DNA from: Rhodamnia argentea
Lineage: Eukaryota > Streptophyta > Magnoliopsida > Myrtales > Myrtaceae
Length of the DNA stretch: 64,000 bases
Direction of reading: 5' to 3'
Assembly (NCBI RefSeq): GCF_020921035.1
Contig: NC_063154.1
Location: 6,262,001 to 6,326,000 of the forward strand
Of this stretch, positions 13,240 through 26,375 are shown in pieces. The position numbers and the translations under genes are program-made. Below the pieces are notes generated by a model. That model searched no databases, was not told the DNA's origin, and saw only the letters and a list, made by a program, of their open reading frames with translations. Position 1 is the stretch's first letter. Every line of letters starts with the position of its first letter.

Positions 13240-14285
13240 AAAAAAAAATGGCCCTTTTCTTCTCAAGAAAAAACCTTTTTCCTTTGGCCCATTCCAAAAC
13301 TGTAAATAGAAATGAAAAAATTTTAAATAAAGGGCCTGATGGAAAGGCATTTTCAGCCTTTATTTTTATTTTTATTTTTATTTTTAATTTTTCTTTTATT
13401 TTTTTTTTCCTCTTTCATTTTTCTCCCCTCCTCTCCCGAGGCCGACCTCGCCTTGGAGGTGTTGGGCTATGCTTTGCTCGCCCACGAGGCCCGGCCGAGG
13501 GTAGCCCGATCTTGGCGCCGGCCTAGGGAGGGGAGAAAAAAGAAAAAGATAAAAAAGATAAAAAAAAAAGATAAAAAAAAGTAAAGGATAAAAATGTCTT
13601 TCTGCTAGGCCCTCCTTTGACATAATTTGAGCTTTTCAAGTCTTTAGTTGAAAAAATGTCCACTTCATACCCTTATACGACAAAATGAAGGCATTTCATG
13701 CATTTTTTTGGAATTTTCCCAATATACAATACTTGAGGATAAAAGAAAAAAGTACCACTTCTCTGGGGTTGATTGATTTCGGGATACTTTGGAATCTAAA
13801 ACTGGACCGACCTAGTTGAATCTGGAACCGGTGCTTTCTTCTTCTTTTTTGGCTTTTCCTATTCCCTACAAGTGAGAGTTTTCCATTATTAAAAGAAAAA
13901 AAATGATTTACTAATTAGGATTTGCTCCATTAATTGAACGACTCGACCGCCCAGATTTGGGAGAGGGCCGGTCGGCCCTCACACCCCTCCCCTCGGCGGT
14001 GGGATGGTGGCCAGAGGTGGGAGCTGCCCCTCGAGGCCCCTTTTTTCTCTATAGTTTTTTTTTTGGGTTAAATTTTAAAGAAATAGAAAAAAGGAAAATT
14101 TAATAAAAAAAGAAGAAAAATCAAATATAGAAAAAGACCAAAATGCTCTTGAAATCAGGTTTTTTTTTAAAATTTCATGCTCACTTCAGGCCCTTATTTG
14201 AAACAAAGTTCACTTAAGGTTTTTATTTTAGAAAATGAGAAAGCTTCGGGTCCTTTTTTGGAATTTTCCCTAAAAGTTTAAAAGG
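13240..14285. repeat. Low-complexity repeat block with two related segments
   Basis: There are two related right-hand ends, one finishing near 13722 and one near 14270. Both carry a 'cttcat/cttcgg ... TTTTTTGGAATTTTCCC' end, preceded by poly-T/poly-A and a GC-rich core (GAGGCCGACC... and GAGGGCCGGTCGG...). They look like two decayed copies of one non-autonomous element family. The open frames here are low-complexity shadows. Confidence 0.45.
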
Positions 14286-15415
14286 AAAGGAGTAGGAGAC
14301 ACTTCACTTACTCAATAATGCAGGAATATACCCTATCTATCGATTTTTCATGAATTAAGTTACATATAAGAACGATAGAGAAATTGAGACCATCTTTGCC
14401 AACAATGGAATGCCAATCCTCAGACTTTATTTGTAAAGTCTCTATTCTTTGATAATCGAAGTCCACGATTATTTTTTTCAATAAAAAAAGCTTTTGATGT
14501 TTACTTTGATGCTGGTTTCTATAATTTGTTGTTTGATCGAAACCTTAAAATCGTGACAGTTGTCAATGTCAATTATGCTTTGGATACTGAAAGCATTTGC
14601 ATAATATATAACCTGAATTCGATCTAGCAAATACGTTGGGACTTTTGAGCATTTTCGTTATCTAATTTCTCGGGTAATTTAATTTTTTTTGGGTAATTTA
14701 AATTTGAAATAGTAAATAATTGTCGCCTTTTCGAATTTAAAAAACCTTTTTTTTTTTTGGTTCATGCCTCACTATCAATACGAGCCAGTGAATTCATGGT
14801 ATGCATTATCTACATCGCATCTCTCTTGCCCTTTCTTTCTCAATTTTTACCATTTTGCTCATTACGCCATGAGGACTTTACCAAACCTGAACCATCCATG
14901 ACGTTGTCTGCCTTCTTTCTTATATCTGGGTAATCATCGAAAGCGATTATGGGGGAAAAAAGATGGCTGCGTTGGCAGTCTTCGTATAGGGGAGACAATG
15001 ACATGAGAAAGAATATAACAGTGCTCCAGACAGAAGAGACAATTTCATTTTTTTTTCTGGCAATAGTGTTAGTACATACGATTAAAAGATCATCTCTTGG
15101 GATGCTCGAACCAAGTTCCATGTTGTCCGAGATGTCCCGACGAGCTAGGAAGAAAAAGAAATGGGGTATTTCGTTCTACTATTTTCTGTTGTACTGACAA
15201 ATGCCCAGAAATATTTTTTAGGATACAAGAGATGCAAAGAATGAGAATAATCATGACGGTGAAAGAATAATTGTGCCTGGATGTAGGACGATACAGGGTT
15301 GAACCTGTGCCTTTGGCAATGCATGACGATGCGTAAAAGGCGAAAAAGAAACTCGGTTCGGTTGCTTTTGCTGATGCCCAGCTTTATCTCCTAATAATGG
15401 TGCAAAATTGGCTGC
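14286..15415. other. Intergenic DNA between ClpF and the GDAP2 homologue
   Basis: This is AT-rich DNA with short frames on both strands, none resembling a known protein. Its right end is probably the 3' UTR and downstream flank of the minus-strand GDAP2 homologue, whose stop is at 15416-15418. I see nothing else. Confidence 0.4.
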
Positions 15416-18400
15416 TTATGTTGGCTGCTGTACATGATTTTTCCCAGGATCCACAATAAGGCCCTTTCCTCCATTCACTTCTAAATCATGCCTGCATTAA
15501 CGAGGCTTATTAAAGCATGCAAAATTTCATTTCCACATTCTAATGCGCAGGCACAACAGTGGCACACACGGATCACGTTTAGAGGAAAACATGTCTTAGC
15601 CTAGTGCCAAATGGACGGCAACTTGCTCGTTTCTGACCTCTCAAAATCAGATTTACCCGCCATTGTCTCAACGAGGAATAATGATGAAATGAAATAACCT
15701 ACATCTGTAATAAACATAAATGCAGTAGAAATGAAAAGGCAATGAAAACTCAACTGGAACACAAAGTCTGGAATAGTCAACTGGTCACGGGGAACATATC
15801 TGAACAATTTGAGCAGCCGATCGACATATACTACTTTCTTCCACACCTAGAAAGTAAAATATTGAGAGCCTTGCATAAAATAGGGTTCCCACGGAGGGAT
15901 CAGTCCTAAGTGGCACATCAACACTAAAAGGATTCAGACGTACCACATCGTCAACGAACCACTGCAGCGCCAAAATTGAAGCCTTCAAATGCAAATTTGG
16001 GTGAAGAACATACAATGCCTGCATAGGGAAACAGATAATATTTAGCATTGCTGGACTGATGACTTGGTCAAATGAAGTAGCTCGAGAGTTGCATACATGC
16101 AGGTTTCGCTGGTGTTTACGACCAAGTATCTCCTGCAACCTTCTCATCCATCCCAAATCCGGTATACTGCTTATTCCAGAAAGAAGCATAAAATAGAAAT
16201 TAGTGTGGGATCGCCAGACTGTTTTAACTTACACTGATTGAACAAACATGGTGATGTAACTCTAGTAATCATGGCTAAAACTGCAATTGAGAAACTAATT
16301 ATCCTGAAAGGAATATATGCTGTTCAATCTATTGTCTGTTTGCAGAAGAATTTTAATCTCTCGTGCATAAACTAGTTTAGAAGTTCAGTCTCATCCAGAA
16401 CTCACTCCCTGTCAATGACAACAAAATTTTTTAAGTCATCCGAAAGAACAGGAGTAAAGTAGGTTCTAGCACAGTGACGAGAGAAACATCATGCAGGGAA
16501 ATATCCAAAATGTCTAAAACCAACTCCCAAATACAATTATACTTTGCACTTGGCCTGCAACTACCAAATACTTTGTCACTCTGTCCTCACAGATCAGAAG
16601 ATGAAAACATACAGTTTCTATGCTCTTGGTGATCCTGAATGAAACAAAAGAACGTACTAGGAGCTTTTTGCAAGGTTGAGGTGCTAATTAGATTGAACTG
16701 TTTTAGAAGTACAAAATCAAAGATATCATGCCATTTTGCAGGGTAGGAGCAACTCTAGCATTACCATTCTATGCTGAGTCAAAGACTATCTCATCCCTCT
16801 CTTGCTAATGTTTACTTCATAGGAAGCTCTTGATCTCAACCGGCCAGCGATCATGGAAATGATTCCTAAGCTTATTTTGATTAAAGTGTAATTGCCATGG
16901 AAATTCATGGATGAAAGCACATTGCTGAAACACAGCAATTTGACCAGGCAGATTCTATAATTATGAGGTAGTTATGCTATTGAGATCATAGGGATACTCA
17001 CAGTTGCAATGACGCAGCCGAGTGGACATAAATGATAGAATAAGGTTTCTGTATCAAGGGTTCAAACTCCTGAAATTCAATGAGCAAGAGACTTCTTCAG
17101 CTCTCACAACTGAATTAACTTTAACTAAGAATTAAGAAAAAGATAGCCACAGGAACAATTTGGCAGTAGATGCGAAAAAAGAAAAGTAAAAAAAGATAGA
17201 TTAATGAAGCTACATATGAGATCATTCATGCTCCTGGCCTATTGGTTTACAAATAACTATCAGATCCTAGGAAAAAGGCCTTCAACATAACCAAAATACA
17301 ATTCTGGGGAGTCCTATTATGCCAAATACTTGAGCCTGCACTATAGGAAATGACGAAAGTTGAGCAATGATTTGTGAAATGATGAAAGTTGAGCACTGAT
17401 TTGTTCACTGAGCGGTTACTTCCCGTCAATGCTGACAATATGTCCATGTCATTAAAATTTTGAGATACTCCAAAGTGAGCACATAACCAAACTATGCAAA
17501 ACCAGGATCAGTGTCATGGTCCCAAGCAAAGTAAACACCTAGTCAAGACTCATAATGTCAGCAAATAATACGACTAGATCTAATCATAATTCTGAAACTG
17601 AAGCAACTGGAGCTTTCATACCTTTACTACATAGAAAATAAATCGCTCCAAATCAAGACAACGCAGAAGAAAATGTGCTCCCACAACCACCATTACAGGG
17701 CGACCCTCACTATCTACACCACCGCGGTATCTGATAAAGAAACATAAGAACCTACTTAGACCGACCTTTCATCATAAAGGAATATGCATTGATGTTTATT
17801 CATCAATAAGTTTATCCTAGTGTTGTCATGCAATGATGCAGACTTCAACATTTGCACAGAAATGATCTTTATTGCATGATGCAGACTTCGACATTTGCGC
17901 AGAAATGATCTTTAAGAACAAAATGTGGTCCTTTTAGATGAACACTAACGAGAGAACACTGGGAAGTGCCAACCAAAGCCATCCAAACACAAGGTTCATG
18001 AGCCAGTGAAAGAAAGAGAATAAACCAAGAAATAATGAGCCATCTCCTGCTTCATAAGTAATGATATCAAGACACTTTATACCATCGATCCCACGTGCTA
18101 CCATCCACAGTACATTTTTACAATCGTCATTGTAAAGAATATCAAAATCTAGAAGTTCGACATTATTCAGGTACAAGTCTGACTATAATCTGAAGAGATT
18201 AGATGCAATGCAGGAGGAGGCACAAAAGGAAAATCAAGAGATGCTTACACAATTTTCATCTCAGCAATGTCAGAGAGATTGAGAGAAATAGCTTTAGAGA
18301 GGTAGCTTGAATGAAGCGTATACTCTTCAGAAGGAGTCAAATGGGGTCCTGCAAGGTCACCAAACCCAAGAAATTTGGCCCAGTTCCATCCCCTTCTTAC

Positions 18401-21400
18401 CTCAACATTTTTATCCCACTGCTCCTTCCTCCTCTGGTCTGGATCTTTACTTATCGACATGAAAGCAGGATCCAGATATGAAGCCAAAAGTGATGAGTTC
18501 CTGGAGATGAACAATCCCTAGTCTTATCTCTCGACAGTTTATATCTTAAACAAGCAGCTTATTATGGAGGACAAGGTTCACATGAAAAAACAAGAGCACT
18601 CACATCAAGATGTTTGCAACAGCCATTTTACATTGCTTGATTAATCTTTTCCTTTAAAGATATCGTCCTCTCAAATTCAAGGAAAGGTCTTATTTTTCAG
18701 AAAATGCGAAAAATTATTCCTCGCATCTTATGAAAAAATTGCATTAGTATTTGGATGGTCCACCTTTTGCATTGATAATATATTGAAAGGAATAATACCA
18801 GGAGGACAAATGAAAAAACTAAGAGTGGGAACAGCAACCACGGATGAAATTAGGCGGATCATTATTGGTATGTGCACAAGCAGTAATGTATCATTTTTCA
18901 TAAGCGTCTCATCACCAAATCATTCGATTGGTATGTGCACAAGCAGTAATGTATCATCTTTCATAAGCATCTCATCACCAAATCATTTTTCATTTCCAAT
19001 GAGAAAGGCCAAGATGAATGTTAACTTCCAGATGACGGGGAAAGAATGAAATGCCTGTTTATACCCATGATACTTCCAGTATCTTCGAAACTTTAACCTG
19101 TGCTAGATTAACACCCTAACATTAAGAAAGGATGTTCCGAGGGAATTTTGAAAGTAAGACAATTCAGACTCCATGTCACTTGTGCATCACTTTCGTATCA
19201 CCATAAAATTACAGGAATGTGATTAAAGCAGTGAAGATGCGAATCAAGAAAATAAAATAAAAGTAACCTCAAATGAATGGCACCTATTAGTGACTTATTC
19301 TTAACAGATCTCCAGGTACACTTTACCATGTTATTCTTTAACACTGCCACACAAAATGATCAATGCCTAAACTTTGAAAAACAAAACGAAATATATGACA
19401 TGATCAAATGCCCATGAGAACATTTTAGAATCGCAATGGAGTATTCCAATTTGGCAGCTAGAAAAAAACTAAAACATACACCATTTTGTCTAGCAGTCAA
19501 ATGCTATGCCCACTAACCTTCTTGCCAAACCAACAGTGGTGACAGGAACATCAACCGGGGCTTGAGGAGGACCTTTAGAAGTCTTTTTTGGCAAAGGTTT
19601 TATTCTTATTTTACGTTCATCTATAACTGTTTCACCATTCTCATCCCACAATTCTGCAGGAAGCTTTGATATGGCCACCTCCTCCTCATGCTTATCTCGT
19701 GGAAAGTAAAGAGGGAGCAATCTACACGGACACCAACCAAAAAAAAAAAAAAAACTAAAGACGAGATAAACCAAAATTACAACGAAAAAAGATAAAGCCT
19801 AAATCCACACTACTAACATACCTATCCTCTTAATCGGACCTCTTTCAATGAAACAAAATAAGTACGACGTACCTTTTGTAAATCTCAGTGTCAAATGGAG
19901 TGGTCGTGCAGAAGACAATGGCTGTGATTTCATCTTTTTGCTTCTCAAGAAAACGACGAACGGTTCCTGATAAAATACAAGGACAACTATATGGCATAAC
20001 TGCTTCTTATAATACAATATGCAGCACTGCTAATGCAAAAAATTAGCTCCTCCTTAAACTTATGGAATTCTTGCGAGGTCGATGTACAAGAATAATGCAT
20101 CCCTCCAAATTTTCTAAACCTTGTGAAGATAGAGAAATTTGAAAAAAAATGTCCCAGAATTCGTTATGAGTAAAGTAAATGGAGATTTCTCTCTAAAAAA
20201 GCAGCTTCCCCTTTTCAGTATGATTGTTAATGACGCTAACATTTCTTACTCTTTCAAGAGCTACCTTTTTTTTTATGCATTTATTATTTCCTTTTTTTTG
20301 TGGGGTGGTGGGGGGTGGGGGAGGGGGTTGTTGGTTTTGGGTTTGTGGGGAGCATGTGTGAGTGCGGAGACTATCCCGAATTGAGGGAAACAAAAAATCA
20401 TTTGAACTGGACATCCTTTTCTGGAGATATCCAGACACAACCACCTCGAGTCCCCTTGATACCACACCCACAGGAACAGGAAAAAGCACATAGACTTCTG
20501 AAGAGTAAAAAACAGGAATATTAAGTTGAAGAAAGAAATAAAAGATATACATCTTTAAGTTGCAAGGAATAGCATTAAAGGCCACAATCAATCTCAAAAC
20601 TTTCCTAGATGAGCATACTTCAGGGATGTGAAAAGATGTCATGAGCACCAAGGAAAAAAAATTTTTAAAGCCTAGAAAAAAGGTTGAAGATGCAGGACAG
20701 ATGGCTTACTTATAGCAACATGTGCAGCAGCTTCGCGTGGATAGTTCTTTGCCTCTGTGTATATACAATCCATAGCGATGCTGCATGGTTATGTCACTCA
20801 TGTAAGATTTAAGTCCAGTTGAGTATTACCTGAAGAAAGGACAACAAATCAGAAAACTATATAATTCAGTAAGACTTATCTCCAACAACCTTTGAAGTCC
20901 GCTTTCAATAAGAAGTTCAAGGCAAGACCGGTAGCAATGACTCAAAGCATTCTCAGCGGCAGTATGATACTTTGCTGCATATTTTGGACCCACTGTATGA
21001 ATCACCCTCCTGAGAACCCAGAAGAAATTCTGCCTTTAGCTTCTCTGCGAGTTTGATATCCATATGGAGAACGTTTCAAGTTTCTACTCTAAATTTTTTA
21101 TTAAGAGCTTGAAGACAATAATGTAAAAGGTCAGTGGAGTATGGACCTAGCAGGAAGTTTATATGCATTTGTAATTTTGGCCATCCCTGTTCGACATCCA
21201 CCCTGGGCCACAGAAGAAATGCAAGATTTGGGTCAGTCTACCCCTGTAATTATTTTTCTTTTCACAAAGGGAGATCTCCTGATTGTACTTCATGGAGAAA
21301 ATAAGCAACCAAATGTAAATATTCTTCACAGATTTATACGGAAAGCTAAATTGCTTCTGCTGGTATGCTGCTTCAATTGCTGCAGCTACATTTCTCCAGA

Positions 21401-22429
21401 AGAGGTCTTTCTAACATCTTATAGAGTGTAATACTGAACATCAGAATGGGTGAAAAAAATTAGCCTCACAAGCATAGCACATTCTTCTGCGAGATCAGGT
21501 CCAGCTGCAGCATGTAGACCATGACTACTGTGTACCTCATCCAAATTCTGCAGACAGCCAAAGTAATTGTATTTCAGACTATGTTTTTTGCTTAAAATCG
21601 TTCATACACTACTGGTTCTGAAAAATCATACAATATATTATGTCATCTGCTTATATAAATATAGGATTCAGATAACTACAGCACAGTTCACAAATCCAAA
21701 TTCGTCTCTAGCTAACTTTGACTGGCTGATAATGCTTCCCTTTTCCAGTTTATTACGCAAAAAATAATTATAGTATACATTGACTTATGCAAATTTTAAG
21801 CAATTTAAGCAGCAACAACTTCGAAATCATGTAAAATCAAGCATTCTTCACGGTAGTTTAAATGGCGTGCGAATCTTTCATTGACTTTCCAGAAAAGGTG
21901 CAGGACAGTCCAGAAGTAGACCTAAACATTGATCTATTACCCAAATATTGCCATTATTACGACAGCAACGCTTTTTAATTTCCTTGGGTGCAGGTTGCTT
22001 TATAGCTGAATTGGATCTAATACAACCTAGGCATACCTAAAACTGATTTGCTGCATAAGCATAGGCAATGAGCACGGAGCTTGGTTTAACAAAACCAAAA
22101 TCCATTTAACCTAGTAAAGATGTTAGAAGACTGAAGTGCAACAGTATGCTGATCACCTCATTCGTAGAGTTCACGACCGCATCCACTTTGAGAGTCCACG
22201 GGCTGCCCCACCAAATGCGTATTTTCTCGTTAATCTCATGGTCCACAGGAAACCGAGAAACCATCCTGTTGCCCACGATATCCTCCCCGGAGATCGATGT
22301 CAGGGGATCACCCGAGTACGGGTTACATAATGAAGCATCTCCACTCTCATCATCAGGAGACGACCCATGCTCCACATCAATCCACCTAGGAACTTTATCC
22401 AGGCTCACCACATTCTTCCCGTTCTCCAT
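15416..22429 (-). CDS. GDAP2 homologue: macro domain + CRAL-TRIO (Sec14-like) protein
   Basis: Fourteen exons (complement of 22157-22429, 21470-21547, 21147-21202, 20890-21009, 20710-20780, 19873-19966, 19518-19721, 18249-18500, 17622-17730, 17002-17069, 16097-16166, 15944-16018, 15755-15846, 15416-15491) give 545 residues. The macro (Appr-1"-p) domain spans about 75-240 and carries VDAVVNSTNE, AAGPDLAEEC, GCRTGMAKIT, VIHTVGPKY and LLPLYFPRD. A CRAL-TRIO lipid-binding-like domain spans about 380-525 with VVVGAHFLLRCLDLERF, KPYSIIYVHSAASLQ and KKVVYVDRLLKLFRYVPRDQ. The canonical GGGV loop of active macro domains is absent; LDEVHSSHG stands in its place, as in animal GDAP2, so ADP-ribose hydrolysis should not be assumed. 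The start MENGKNVVSLDKVPRW fits the family. Length is close to the Arabidopsis homologue I recall as At1g69340. Introns carry several small tandem duplications. Confidence 0.93.
17348..17403. repeat. 29-bp tandem duplication in a GDAP2-homologue intron
   Basis: The unit AATGACGAAAGTTGAGCA... is repeated once with few differences (second copy from 17377, AATGATGAAAGTTGAGCA...). It lies between the exons at 17002-17069 and 17622-17730 and has no coding effect. Confidence 0.8.
17829..17914. repeat. 44-bp tandem duplication in a GDAP2-homologue intron
   Basis: Copy 1 begins at 17829 (TGCAATGATGCAGACTTCAA...) and copy 2 at 17873 (TGCATGATGCAGACTTCGA...), both ending GCAGAAATGATCTTTA or ACAGAAATGATCTTTA. 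They differ by a few substitutions and one base of length. The repeat lies in the intron between 17730 and 18249. Confidence 0.85.
18864..18988. repeat. 63-bp tandem duplication in a GDAP2-homologue intron
   Basis: Two copies start at 18864 and 18927, each beginning ATTGGTATGTGCACAAGCAG and ending CATCACCAAATCATT. Only about two positions differ over the unit, so the duplication is recent compared with its neighbours. Confidence 0.9.
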
Positions 22430-24411
22430 TGTAAGCCCTCCCGCAGTGGCAGTGGCAGTCGCAGCCGCCGGCGCCGGCGCAAGCTTCGCGAAAAGGGAAA
22501 AGAAGAATCAAACAATGTCATCCATTTTCACCCCCTTCATCTCCAAACCAACCATCATCACCTCTAAATCCAACCACATTCCGCCTCCCACGAGAGGTTC
22601 GACCAGCAATTCAGATATCAACTGGTCAGAATCTCCACACCCCTGCCGACAATCCAAAACACGCACGTACACCGATCAGGATCAGGCAATCAAAGCAATC
22701 ATTCGAAATCAGCAAAACTTCCGTCACTCAAGATCTAGAAACCATCACGCGGGACAATGCGAAACTCGATAACCACGCGAGCGGGAATTGCAACACGCCG
22801 ATAACCCGAACAACGTCCAAACACCAAATCCGAAAGCTATCGTGCCGTGCCGCGCCGCGGAGCAAACGCGAGGGAGAAGCGAGATCGAAGAGCGCGAATG
22901 ATTGATCCCGATTATTATTGGCAAATCAATGGAGGTGCGAGGCAGAAATGCTTCTTACCAGAGCGAAATGGGCGACATTGAATGATTTGGATTTCACGAA
23001 AGCGACAGCTCTTGCAATTACCGGATTTTCTTCTTTCTTTTCTTTTCTGTCGACGATTTCCGTTTTATTTTCTGAACGTCCTGTCCTGTCCGAGAGACAG
23101 CGCTTATGTTGCGATCAAGCAGCTTCTGTTTTTCTTTTTTATGTTTTTTTTTGTCCATTAGCCAGAAATAAATTTCGAGTTGGGGTCCGTTCAAACATGA
23201 AATATTATCTTATTCTGTTTTGGAAAATGAAGGGTTTGATTATTTCATATTTGGGATTACAATAATATTGTTTAGCCACGTGATCACCACATAGAATAGA
23301 AAAAAGAAAAATCACGTTAGCATTTTTCATTTCAACCAAGTCGAACGGAGTTAATGAAATGAGTCGATCACATCAATTCGACAAGTTTAGGATTTTTACA
23401 AATTTTAAGATTTTTAGTGCACTTATCCTTATTCATGGGGTCCCTTTCTTTTTCTGTGCCCCTTGTTCATTGATGACTCTTAATAATATCAATCCAATCA
23501 AACCCGCCGACTGTTGAACATTTTGACCGCGGGTGGTTTTGGATTCGTCTAATCGAATTGTGCTCGATAAGAAGAAGTAAGCTTCCGATCTTTATCGCCA
23601 CGGTGCCAAATGTGCAGGCTAATAACCAGCCAACACTTAGGAGACCCATTTCCTAAAGTGCTATCCATGATGAGATATCAAAAAATGATTATGTGGTCAT
23701 CCTTAATTTGGGCCACCACAAAAAATGACTAGAAATTGCTTCAAGGGTGCCGGTCCCCACGATATGATGTTACCTTCAAGTCACTCAAATATTATTACGC
23801 TAACAAAGTTCTTAAATATTGGAAGTAAGTATTTTTCGAGAAGCGCAAGAAAAAGAACCGAAAAATAAACACTAGGTTTGATCCTAGGAGGCTCCATATT
23901 TGCCAAATGCATTTTGTACATAATGAACTTTCATAGTGTTTGGGGAGGGGCCATGTAAAGCAACATGGAAGAGAGCGTGATTACGACCGGATCGTTCATA
24001 GCGTGGTCTACTCATTCCTTCAGGACAACAAGTGGGCGTCCCTTCAAGCCTGGGGAATATTCCCGGGGAACCCCCTCGCATGTCGTCATCCGGCAAATTA
24101 AAACTGTAAAAAGAGACGTGCCAAATACGTCAGCAAAAGCATATGCGAATCGAATCTCTACTCAGCGGATCTTAGTCAAGGAGGCCGGGAAACAGATGCG
24201 TGGTCACTCGTGCCTACTTTTGCCGGGGCTAACGTAAATGGCCAGCGCTCGGCCGTCTTATGTGTCACGATCAAGATTGACGTGAATAATTTTTAAATTT
24301 TTTAAATTTCTTTTATTTTTTCTTTTTCCCACTGTTGGCCTTGGCAAGGGAGCCTCTCGCCGAGCCGAATTTAGGACTAACTTGGCACATAATAAAAAAT
24401 TTTAAGACTAA
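22430..24411. other. Promoter/5' flank of the GDAP2 homologue and intergenic DNA
   Basis: This is upstream of the ATG at 22429. The first ~500 bases are relatively GC-rich and probably hold the leader and promoter; the rest has no recognisable gene. A 208-codon frame on the + strand (22146-22772) overlaps coding exon 1 antisense and is judged a shadow. Confidence 0.4.
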
Positions 24412-25862
24412 GGCTCCATTTGATTCACGACAAACGTTTTCCGGATTTTCTAGTGTTAGGTTAGTATAAAATAAGCCAGTCTATAAAAACATTTTCAACC
24501 CATGAAAAAAATTCTTTCAAAAGTAAGGAAACGTTTACCTCTTTTCGAGAAGAGGAAAATATTTTCCTTCGTCTTTGCTTCCTCAATTCCTTTACAAGCA
24601 TTTTCTTTTATACTAACATTTGTTTTTTCTTTTCTACTTTTCTTTTTGTTCGTTTTTCTTTTCTTTTCTCCTTCTTCCTCCTTCCTCCACCTGCGGCTCC
24701 TTCCTCCATCTTCCTTTGCGGGTTGCGGATCTCGACCACGATCGGTAGCCCGAGGATCGGCCATGTGATCTCGGGGTCGCCCGAGGCCGGCGAGCCCCGA
24801 GCTTGCGGGCCTTGGATGAGCCTCGAGCTCGCCATCTATGTCCCATTTTCGAACTTCAAAACCATTTTTCTCGAAAGCAATCGGCCCAATTCAATCAATC
24901 ATCTCCAATCGAAATTCTCCATAATCGGGTCAACCCGTAATCCAGCCCATCATCTCCAATAGAAATTTACCATAATCGGGTCAACTCGTAATCCAGCCCA
25001 TCCGCACATACAGAACAGAAAAAACACCAGCATAAGAGGCCCGTAATCCAACATACCACTTCTGTTTTGTACTCGCGGGGCTCGATACTGTTGGGTTTTG
25101 TGATGCACCACAAAAATTCATCCAATCACATAGGCTTGCTCCGTACCTCAGTATGTCCTTAAAAGACTTTGTCTGAACTGTTAAAAAATTCGAGGGTATT
25201 CCCTTCTTAATAGGGGAAGAAAAAATAAATTACTAGGAATTGGGGGGTGTAGGGCGTGCGGACACTAGCACATTAAAATAAGAAACACATCCAGATTGGG
25301 TGCTGGGTTACCGGACTATCGCTAAAGGCCCCTCTAGAAGATAAATCTCCTGCTCTACCGTCCTGTGCTTACGCATAGTGCCTGTTAACCAGCTTGTTGG
25401 TAGAGTTCCCCTTGGTTAACAAGCACCGTGTACATGCTCTTGTGGCCAGGATTTAAAGAGCAAGCTTTCACCTATCGTGCAACAGAAGAAAGGAGCCGCG
25501 GGTGAGGTGAGCCTCAAGCTCGCCAGATTTGGCGAGGCCGAGATTGGCGAAGCTTTGCCATTGAAATCTGGCGAGCTTGAGCCTTGCCGGCTAGCCAGTA
25601 GCCAGCCAAAGAAGAAAGGAAAAATAAAAGAGAAAAAAATAAGAAAAAAGATAATTAAAAATCATCTCTTTAAAAAAATAAACTATAAAATAAAATTTAT
25701 TAAAAGGTGCGTACAGTTCCTTACCAAATGGATGAATATATTTTCCAGTTTGTTTTCAAGTTTCAGCCAAACACCAAGAAATATCCACATTTTCTTGGAA
25801 AATGACTTTTTGAAAAACATTTTTCAAAAAAGCCACATATTTTCGCGAAACTAACGGAGCTC
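24412..25862. mobile_element. Putative non-autonomous DNA element, with the right part repeated at 56 kb
   Basis: The left end (AAGGCTCCATTTGATTC at about 24416) and the right end (CGAAACTAACGGAGCTC) are imperfect inverted ends of the kind 'GGCTCCGTT...'. The right 380 bases (25480-25862) match 55985-56345 in the same orientation, sharing GCGAGCTTGAGCCT, CAGCC(A/G)AAGAAGAAAGGA, AAGTTTCAGCCAAAC, GGAAAACATTTTTC-type and AACGGAGC blocks. The middle (about 24840-25470) may be an unrelated insertion. No transposase is visible, and the ends are approximate. Confidence 0.45.
24898..25001. repeat. 51-bp tandem duplication
   Basis: Copies start at 24898 and 24949. Each begins ATCATCTCCAAT and ends CGTAATCCAGCCC, with CATAATCGGGTCAAC in the middle. 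The repeat is noncoding. Confidence 0.85.
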
Positions 25863-26375
25863 AAATTGACACAATTGAAAGGTTTAAGACTATATAGACA
25901 CAATTAAAAGGATTACGACTAAATTAGATTTAAGACTTTTTGAAGGATTTCCCCTGCATGCTCTGCTGACATGGTATAACATCTCAATTGCAAACTCGAT
26001 TAGAGACTGATTTTCATACCTGTTGAAAAAACCGTGGGACACTATGTTGAACTCGATCGGTGCGCAGTAACAGATTAGCATGCCGGAGAAATGTTAGTGC
26101 TGGTGGTGGACTAATAGTGATGCCGAACTCGTGCCGGAGGTGCGGCGAAATTCATGACGTAAAGCTCGGTAAGCAGCAGCGTAAATGAGCTACATCTCAC
26201 CATTATACATGACTAGTACTGCTCGTCTGAACCAGATCTGCAACACACGTTACAGGGGAAGTGGAAAAAAGAGGGTGTTTTGCCGCGAACCCGGAGTGGC
26301 CGGGAGCAACCTGACGACAACCTGACTGGTTTTAACAGGGTCGTGCGTCTCCGGTTGGGAAGTGAAGAGTCTCCT

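Noticed and set aside
22146..22772. 208-codon plus-strand frame
   Set aside because: Overlaps coding exon 1 of the GDAP2 homologue antisense; Ser/His-rich shadow of a GC-rich leader.
24502..24846. Lys/Arg/Glu-rich frames on both strands
   Set aside because: Low-complexity purine/pyrimidine tract inside a putative transposable element.
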